The position numbers and the translations under genes are program-made. 61,003 nt of DNA from Sperchopsis tessellata. Lineage: Eukaryota > Arthropoda > Insecta > Coleoptera > Hydrophilidae. The stretch covers positions 1-61,003 of the forward strand of contig JAWQRN010000008.1 in assembly GCA_033557685.1 (NCBI GenBank), written 5' to 3'. The notes beneath the pieces are model-generated. The model had not been told where the DNA came from. It searched no databases and was given only the letters and a program-made list of their open reading frames with translations. Positions 46,601 to 55,600 of this stretch are shown piece after piece (position 1 is the first letter of the stretch; every line of letters starts with the position of its first letter).

Positions 46601-49600
46601 CTCCTTTCATAAGCATGTTCATCTATACATCCATCCATGTTTAAAATTGAAAGACAGGTCATTCTTATATACTATAAATAGTATAAGTCATAATATTTGC
46701 CACATTATGGTAAACCACAACCTAGATGTCTAATTATTGTTATTTTGCCATTTTGCCATCTGTTAAGAAGCAAAGAACTGGGCTGCCACACAATATCAAA
46801 GGCCTTATACAAATCCAGTAAAATCATAGTAGTTGATTTCCTGGTATCATAGACAATGAAAATGGTAGATATTATTTGCATTATAGCAGTTGTTCTCGAT
46901 TTGCATTGTCTATATGTAAGATGACCAGATTTTTAAAAAATAGTACATCATAAATAGATATTTTTTTAAAATTAATATTAAAATTTTTGAAAATATTGAA
47001 AAATTGTCCAAGGAAACACCAGTTCATTTAGATATACTTTAATTAAATATAAGCTGACATGTTTCAAAGCACTTGCCTCATCTTCAGGTTTACAAAGTGA
47101 GAGAAAAAATCAGCCACAGCCCTAAGATAAAATTAAATGATTATCTTAAGACTGTGGCTGATATGTTTCTCTCTAATTGTAGCCCTGAAGATGAAGCAGG
47201 TGCCTCGAAACATGTCGGCTAATATTTAATTAAAGTATATCTAAATAAACTGTAGTTTATATTTAGTATAACAATTCATTCAAGTATTTTGCGTTTCTCT
47301 GTACCTTCATCCCGAACAGATGGTAGCACTCTTGTTGTTCAACTCCCAGTCGGATTGCAGCTGGCCCAACTGTCCAGGTGGTTCTCGACTGATCGCCTTC
47401 AGGAGTGTCTCATCTCATCATGTAGCTTTAAGAATGTAGTGGAGTTATCTGGTGATGTTCAGTGGTATAGAGGTTCCGCAGTAGTTTCGAAAAATTGTTT
47501 ATTGTAGGCATAATTTTCTTTTAATATATTTGAAACTCTCTATGAGTATAGTTAAGATTTATCCTGATTACTGTTATTACTGATAATGTCACTATAACCT
47601 ATCGTAATTGTTTGCAACTGTTTCGTGTTTTCTATGAAAATCTATTCATTTGAAATTTTTTTTTTGCCTAAGATATTGCACCTACGTCATTGAAAAGTTC
47701 GCTGTCGTGATTCTTGGTAATTTTCTAATCTCTTCATAATCAATCTTATTTTTTTATAATATCTATATAAATATGCAATTTCTCTGTCCATTCTTATGGC
47801 ATTTTTCAAAGTTTATTACTGGTTTCTTTTTTTAAAATTTATTGATTTTATGGGTCAAAGCCGATTAAATGAATTCACTATTCTATCTTACTCAAAATAC
47901 TTTTTACCTGAAGAATAGAATAGAATTTATTCATCTGTTGAATGTTATATAAACATAGTGCATACATTGTAAGATTCGTTAAGAGATTAATTAACTACAT
48001 TTTAAAAAAATATGCAGTTGTCTAATAATAGGTTATGGAAAGTCTTCCATTGTGTAGAACAGGTGTTCAATGAGGAAAGACCGAAGAGCAGTTTTAAATT
48101 ATCCCATGTCCCTTATTCTTTTTAATCTCTCCAGAAGTTTGTTGATACATTTACATCATATGTATTCTAAATCTTTTTGTGAACCTGCCAAAGTCTGAAA
48201 ACTAAGGTATAGAAGTTCACAGTTGCGAGTTGAGTAATGGTGTATATCCATTTTCTTTGTTTGCAGAATAACATGGTATATATGAAGTGATGGCACAGCC
48301 ATTATACCAAACCTCTGAAAAAAAGGCCTACAGTGAGTGTTCCTCTGAATTCCAGGCATTGTTCTTACTACTTTTTTCTGTGCTACTAGAACCGACCCTG
48401 CTTCCATTGCCGATCCCCAAAACACTATACCATAGGATATTATAGACTGGACCAGACCAAAGTAAACCAGTCTTAGAACCTCGAAACTGACCCTGCACCT
48501 TATCAATTTCATAAAAAAATACTCGGGATTATGCCACTGTTTGCACACCATTGGGTTATCTTTGTTATAGCCCTCTTTCCCAGGTCAATAGCTGTGGTTC
48601 TCAGGGGGTCTAAAACTAATATGTCTATATCATCTGCATAGACGACCCCAGAATTTAACCCTGTGGCACTCCTGTGACGATGTGTCCACTATTGGATAAG
48701 AATAATCCAAGCGTGTGGTTTATCCTGTTGAGACTATCCGGGGTGAACCTGACACCATCATTAATCACTGTGCTTGTGGATCTTCCGGAGGTGATACCCA
48801 TGCTGACTATCCGGCAGTATTTTCAGCTTCTCTAGAAAATCACCGTCTCCTCCAGAAATAATGTTCCACAACCTTTGACAGTTGATAACCAGCAGGATCC
48901 TTCTTGTAGACCACTTTGGACTCCTTCAAAGATGCAGGATAGATACCTTGAATAAAGGATTAATTTATGATATGAGTCATTGGCTCACAAATCAGATGTT
49001 TTACTTTATAATAGTTCCTGGAAACTTATCATTTCCCGCAGAAAATTTAGTACACCATAAGTTTAAGGCTGATTCTACCTGCTGGGGAATAACTGGTGTG
49101 AGAAAGAAATTTGAGTCCACATGTGGTAAAAAGGAATGCTGACCTGACACATAAGACTTTTAAAGTATAATTAGTTGAATTCAGAACAGAGAAGTAAAAC
49201 ATATAAGGAAAACATTATAAAGGAGTGCCAGTTTTGGTTAAGATGGCTTCTATTATACATTTATTTTCAAAAAGTGGGTTTTCTTAATAAACTCTAATGT
49301 TTGTCACCTCAACAGTCTCTCTTTTAGCTTGGTTGTCCGAGAATTAATAAAATTTTCCCTTGTCCTGCTTCTAATGTACAAATAATGTCCCACTTGTTCT
49401 TTCTTTGATCAATTTTTATTTCTCAGATGAATATAGTTCACTTTCAAAGTATCACTAAGTAACATCTGTCACATCAAATCTTTGTGGTGCAGATATGAAG
49501 GTTTCTTACCTATAACAAACAAGAGTACCCAAGCCGGCAAGCAGTGTTAACAATGTGGCGAAATTTTGGTGAATTATATCATTAAATTTTCATCAGATTC

Positions 49601-52600
49601 CTCAGCTTTAGCAATAATGTTGACCACAAGATTAAGGACACCACAATACTATTGTACTTGTAAACATATTATATAGTTAGAATATTTGGAGCATTACTGT
49701 ATATTTAGACTTGTTAATAAAAAGGATACATAAAGAAAACTCAAAGAATTGAATTATTCTACACTTAAAAAAAACATACCTGAAATTGGCTGAATAAATA
49801 TGGATACACTTTCCCAGCTGTTTGCTCTGGTGTTAACCATTGGAGACCACTTGCATTAGGGCTAGTTTCGTAACGAATGCTTATAATATATCTATAACAA
49901 ATAAAAGTTAGAATTTGTTTAATTATTTACATGAACTGCATACTGGATTCAATATCATATTTAAGAACTTAAAGGATTACATAGCACAGTGCATGTCAAG
50001 ATTACATCGATAAACTAAGATAATTTTTTTTTCTATACATAAAATGTACACTACATTCATACAAAAACACAAATTTTCAATATTTATGGTGCAAAATGCA
50101 CAACCATTAAGTATTAAGTGAATAAACAAATAAAATCTTATTTAGAACCATCATTTTAGAGAAATTCTTGAAGAGTATACAGGGCCAAACCCTACATCCT
50201 CATCTTGAATTTCTTATTGCTTAAGTCCTTCTATTAAGAGAAATGTACTTCTGTTTTGAATAGCTTAAGTATGATGTTCTTCATTTGTTTTTGTGAAGCG
50301 TTTTGAGTTTTTTTTTAATTTTTAATTATTAAAATGGAATTTCAATCCAAACTTAACAGACAATCGAGAAAAATTGTGTACAACATTTTGGCATTTATGT
50401 ATCATGAAGCTGAATAGTTAAAATGTGCAGCAATGCCAAGTGAACATTTTATTGTGCAACCAGTAAAAATTATTGAAAGTGTTGTGGAAGCTACCAGTCT
50501 GTTAAGTACCGTCAAAAAGATGAGCTGTTATTTGTCCAAAATGGAATAATGTCTTTTCGTCTCCATGAAAATACAGATAAAAAAATGGCTTCCACTCTTC
50601 AAAGACTACATATAAAGTCTACTGCAGATACTGGATATGCAAGGGAAACTCTGTGGAAAATTCAATCATCAATTTTTTAATTGAAAAGTTTGTGACAGGA
50701 CCACGAAGAAAAAAGACAAATTGTCTATTCGGATGAAAGCTATCTTCATGAAAACTACATGCATGATGAAGGCTGGAGTGATGACTGCCAAAAAAAGTAA
50801 AAACACGAAGATTACCATAAGGATATGAATTATGAGAATTAGAAAAAATTACTTGAGTGCAGTGAATTCATTCGTTGAAGTAACATCATTCGCCTTGAAA
50901 ATGTCCTTTGCAACGGTGGACGAACCGTCGGCACTTGTCAGAGTCTCTACACAGTTTCCACCTGAAAACAACATTCATACTGATGGAAAACTTAATTTCT
51001 AATTTACCTATCTGTAGTGTCATTTTGTTGGATAATGTTTTGCAAGAGGAATTGCCAACTTCCTTTTCTAAAAGTGGTGATATCGTCACAAAAATGTTTA
51101 CAAAATAATTGAAAAAGACAACATTTTAATTGCACATGGTCAATGTGTAATTTGATTGCCCCCACATTATCTTAATCTAATTGACATTTAAATTGGATAA
51201 TGATAGGGTGTTAGTGGAATTTTTTTGCTAATTTTGTGGAATCAATGCTGGTAGCGCAATAGATAATATGAAATATTTTATTGGGAAAAAAATGGCTTGA
51301 CTGAAGAAATTATGGAAAGTCATAATCAATTTGGAGAAAATTAGGAATAAGGTAAATGTGCTTCTTCGTTCTGCGAAGAACGAGATTTTTGATAAACTTT
51401 CGGCCGATATCTTCCGGCCTCCATTAGATCGGCTAGTTAGAGGCATAGCCCAAATGGAATTACAGTAAACTGCCAAAGCCCTGATCCTGCAGTAAAACCT
51501 TTTCTCGGTCTGTAGGGTTTAGCTCTATTTGCTAATAACCACTTTTCAAGTCAAATGTGGAGAACTATTGTACTCTGCTAAAGTGTCATCTATTCTTAGC
51601 AAAAGGTAACAATCCTTCGTTATATCATTCAATCTCTAAAACTTGTTTTTCTTCTGTTGGCGATAAATTCTTTGAATTATTCGCAATATGGGTTTTAATT
51701 TCCTCACATAATCTTGGACTCTCGTTTACGTTCACCATATTTTCTTCATATCGGCTAATAGAGACGACTGGTTCTAAAGTTCCAACTGGAATTACATCTT
51801 GGCAACTAACTAAGGCTCTTCCAACAAGAACTCCTTTCTTGATTGGATTATTCATGCAAGATTCAGTGAGACCTAACTGGCAATCAACCATTTTGTTTTC
51901 AGTCTTAGCTTGGATTATTTGTTTAGTCATAACCGGGATCGTGACATCATCAGTAAGTAATAGAAGCACACTGGTTAGCTTAGTCCCAGGAAAGCCTAGG
52001 CATACTTCTTCATAGCCTATTTTCAGTAGCCTCTCTTTCACATCCATAACAGCTACATGGCGGATCATAAAATCCAACCCAAGAATTGCTTCATCAATTA
52101 TGTTCGCTATAATCATCTGTTGAACCATAGAGAAGCTGCTCAAGATTATGTAAGCCTTCACTCTTCCATGAACTAAACTTTTATCACCAATAGCTGTTCG
52201 CATGTGGAGGTTTGTAACCATTTCCAGATTCTTCCAGATCACCATATCTAATCTGACTCCTGAAATATTGGCTCCTGTATCTATCATGAACTGTCATCTT
52301 TTCCCCTAATTTCATCTTGAATTATTGCGAACACCATTATAACAGTAAACAGGGAATTCCCATAATTCAATCTTTAAAATCTTAATACATTATAATTGGA
52401 AACATGAAATTCCTCTAAAATTGTACATATATGACTATTCTATTTACAAACACTAACAAGCCGAGTGGTTTTACTAGAATCAAGTACTCCTCCTACAATT
52501 CTACGTTGCATGAGTCAGAGGTGCTCACATAATGGTTAAGTTATATAAACTGGTAACAAATGTAGGATTGTTAAAAGGTCTCTAAAAGTACTATTTGAAA

Positions 52601-55600
52601 AATAAAAAGATACTCTATTCCATTATAAGAAATATATGATGCGGCTAACATATAGTCAAAAATTGAGCACTCAAAAATAAAAAGTGCCCAAGGATTTAAC
52701 ACTGTATGCATATTTTCGTGGAAGGTTATTTTTCCTCCCTTTTCGGTTGTCAGTGAACTTTGTTTTCTTGTTCACATTCGTTAGTGGTGTATGATTTTTT
52801 TTTATTTGTATTAATTGTTCATGTGAAAACATACAGTATGCAATGAAGTTGATATGTCAAAATTTTCTCATGACTTAAGAAAGCTGCTTTAAATTAAGTG
52901 GGGTAAATGTAGTCATTTATTTAATGCACAATACAATATTTTTTATATTCAAAATATCACAAAATAACGATATGTTAAATCAAGGTTTTACTGTAATTCA
53001 AATTAACACTCCCATACACACCTAACAAATTTAGATAACATATGAAATTTTACTGGTTAAAAGATAATACATACTCATTGGAATCTTTACATGGCAGTGC
53101 CACTGTTAATTTTGATCCAAATTCTGCAATGGGGTCAGAGACAGTAAAATGTAATTGTTTGTTTAGTTCAGTTTCATAAATAGCATCTATCTTTAAATCT
53201 TTACTATCCAAAATCTGAAAAAATTCTGTTATAGCCTCAAAAGACAAGATATTAAATAAGTACTTACCACTTCATTTACACTTCTATCGATTTTCTGTAC
53301 TGTCAAGTCAACATTCCCAGATAAAACTTTCGTTGTAAAATTAACATCCAATGATATATTCACAAAAGTTACTATTGCAAGTTCTGAAACAAATAATAAT
53401 AATTATTTAACCGATAAACATTATAGTTTCTTAGCTTCTTTTGTGCTGTTTCCAATTATATATACAATTACAGATTGTAATTTTGTACATATAGTTTTAT
53501 CATATTAAAAATTGGTATCATAATAGCCAAAGGTATACATAAAGAACTTACACGCTTTGATGTTAAGTACAGAGATTGACACTGTTTTAAATGGTAGCAT
53601 GCTATACACAAATTTAAGCATGCAACTACAAAATCTAGTAGAGCGTGGGAGTATTCATGTAAGCCTCCAAGGATGACTTAATGCTGAGTATGGGATAAAT
53701 GACTAGAGAAACAATGTGCTAACCTGAAATGAGACACCAATTACAACATGAAAATAAACTTGAAAAAGGCAAAAGCCGTGATGGTTTTCATAAGAATTAT
53801 GAACGTAAAGCCGAAACGGCCAGGCCACTCAAGGGGAGCTATAACTGAGAGAATTTAGTAATCAAATAGCACATTGAGAAAGACCGCTTAAGTTTTACAA
53901 AAAATTGCTTTATATATAGTAAAAATCTAGAAAAATAAGAAAATAATAACATTCCAACAGAACAGTGTCCAACTATTTCGCTTAGTGCAAAATTCATTGA
54001 AAATGGTAAGAACCATTTTGAATTAATTGCTTTAATTTTCAACACAAAGCAATTCAATTGTGAATGTGTAGTTGTCAATATTAATAATTAGAGGAGTATC
54101 AATTTTTTTAGTTGATTTTAAAATATTAAAATCTATACCAGTAAACCATTGTATGGTATCATTGCATAAGTGATAGCCAGTGGAGAATAATTTGGTAATT
54201 TTGTTTCCAATCAGGTTATTATAGCATATTACAGAAATTGCTGAACACTAGAATGAAGGCTGCAGAAAAGGTGTTTTGAAGAATACCACATCTGATCAGT
54301 GCAACTGCACCCCCTATACAGTTCAGTCTTCGTACAATATGCTATTCGGCTTCGTTCATATGGATTAAGTGTCTAATATAAGCAGTATATAAGAGATAAG
54401 CACCTGCTTAATATTGTAGTTAACACTAGGATTCTTTAGATAACATTTTTTTATTACTAGAAAATCATGGCATAAGGTGTAGTATTTATAATTGATAACT
54501 CTTTTAATACTAACCAACCGTAAGTATGTGACTACCTAAACAGTATCAAAACATTCTTATTATTGATAAGTATTTGCGAGCATTTGCATTGAGATGTTCA
54601 CAGTTCGTGGGATTCAAATTCACAGGAAGAGATAGTCGCATAGCTTCTCCTACCCAAGCCTGGCTCTCACCTCCAAGTGGTGAATCCTGGTAACCTGAGC
54701 AACTCTACCTGAGATACAGTAACCAACCCGTATAGATTGTGGTGTCAGGGCTAACGAGAGCGGGAGTAATGGTCCTCCGAAAAGGGGGTTGGGCGTGAAG
54801 CCAACAACTCCTCCCGTAAAAAAAGTATATTACGAAACCTCAAAGTAAGCCTCGGACAATGGATGAGATGTCGGTAGGCAGAAAGTTGAGGCCGGGGCCC
54901 GAATTGGGCTGTAGCGCCATCGGAGAAGAAGAAGTTCACAGTCCGTATCTACTTTCAAAACTATCTACAATTTTTTGCAGATATTTGAGATGAGGCCTCT
55001 TAAGGCTTACTTTTTCCAGTTTGGTAGAAACCATATTGTGTATGGTTTACTTGAGGTGAAACTTAAAAATCTACAGGCGGAACGGAATTCCATTTTAAAG
55101 ATATTTCAAAATTAATAACATTATTCAACTGATCTGCTAAAAGAAATAAAAGTCTTAGAAGTATATGGTTTATACCTACTAGAAGTAATTACAAATTTTC
55201 AAAATGACATGTCAAGAATTTGTTAAAGAAGTGGCTCATGAACACAAAATCCGAACAGAGATTAAAAAATTATTGCATATATGAAATACTGTACTGAGCT
55301 AAACTTTATAATTTTTTCCCGAGTAAACTGAAAAACATTAAAATATATTGCATTTTAGGAGGGAAGCAAATGTGCACATGTTTAAAAAAAAGTAAAAATA
55401 GCTCAAGATTCCATGGACAAATCATCCAAAAACAAAAACTAGACACGGACATTATCACCGTACTACAATCATCGAAACAGTTATTTTTGTCTCAGAATTG
55501 CCCTGTGATTAGTTATGTTGAATTTATGGAGCCTTTGGCTGAATGTTCTGTACATCCATAGTCCAAAATATACAAATGATTTACAAGGCATTATTCAGAT

